DNA from: Candidatus Woesearchaeota archaeon
GTDB lineage: Archaea > Nanobdellota > Nanobdellia > Woesearchaeales > GW2011-AR15
DNA: 13,335 bases
Assembly: GCA_023701075.1 (NCBI GenBank)
Contig: JAMPXQ010000022.1
Location: 1-13,335, forward strand
Reading direction: 5' to 3'
Part shown: positions 13,289 to 13,335 of the stretch, one piece after another
Layout: the number at the start of each line of letters is the position of its first letter
Numbering within the stretch: the first letter of the stretch is position 1
The notes under the pieces: model-generated
The model's database searches: none
Seen by the model: the letters and a program-made list of their open reading frames with translations, nothing else
Told to the model about the DNA's origin: nothing
Made by a program: the position numbers and the translations under genes

Positions 13289-13335
13289 AGCTTCCTCTCC
13301 AACTCCCTTATCTTGCGATACCTGACAAGGTTACC
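13285..13335 (-). CDS. C-terminal end of an upstream gene, cut by the window edge
   Basis: The minus-strand frame is open from the window edge to the TGA at 13285-13287 and encodes GNLVRYRKIRELERKL, a basic, helix-forming tail with coiled-coil-like spacing. The stop overlaps the ATG of the membrane-protein gene (ATGA), the same coupling style as in the NAC operon. Too little is visible to name the product. Confidence 0.5.
   Translation of the reverse strand, partial: GNLVRYRKIRELERKL

Noticed and set aside
1..13335. CRISPR arrays, insertion sequences, attachment sites or integrases
   Set aside because: No regularly spaced repeats, transposase genes or terminal inverted repeats flanking genes were seen; the palindromes found are single and near promoters.

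Overview
The window looks archaeal, most likely from a DPANN-type lineage (Woesearchaeota/Pacearchaeota-like). This assignment is inferred from gene content, not from a search. Supporting signs are an archaeal nascent polypeptide-associated complex (NAC) protein, a geranylgeranyl-reductase-type flavoprotein, an RNase P RNA, BRE/TATA promoters, transcripts that appear leaderless, poly-T terminators, low G+C and heavy use of AGA/AGG/ATA codons.

Layout. At 1-405 (+) is the C-terminal end of a six-hairpin glycosidase-like enzyme. From 412 to 6928, all on the minus strand, lies a cell-surface island: a small membrane-anchored protein with a cadherin-like domain (412-1239), an S-layer-like surface protein (1308-2675), an N-terminally anchored M23 zinc peptidase (3022-5022) and a large secreted Cys-rich protein with thrombospondin type 3/MopE-like calcium repeats (5078-6928). 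The 346-bp gap at 2676-3021 is not empty: it holds the promoter of the S-layer-like gene and a G+C-richer stretch that may be a small RNA. The S-layer-like and Cys-rich genes share a similar upstream promoter box, which suggests co-regulation. A near-perfect 26-bp palindrome covers the predicted start of transcription of the Cys-rich gene.

On the plus strand, a divergent geranylgeranyl reductase (7062-8147) is followed by a tight five-gene operon: NAC (8233-8562), two small proteins that look like tandem diverged paralogues (8559-8978 and 8975-9421), a MinD-like ATPase with a C-terminal amphipathic tail (9438-10214) and an orphan 132-residue protein (10211-10609). Three of the four junctions are ATGA stop/start overlaps. 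This operon, which couples a ribosome-exit-site chaperone to a membrane-targeting ATPase and three uncharacterised proteins, is the best candidate here for an undescribed system. An M3-family oligoendopeptidase (10716-12530) follows with its own promoter.

On the minus strand at the right end are an RNase P RNA (12583-12908) with its own promoter and poly-T end, a two-helix membrane protein (12968-13288), and the last 16 codons of an overlapping upstream gene.

Three genes (M23 peptidase, reductase, NAC) have a TATA box centred about 26-27 bp before the chosen ATG and no Shine-Dalgarno sequence. Leaderless mRNAs are likely, and this geometry was used to choose starts.
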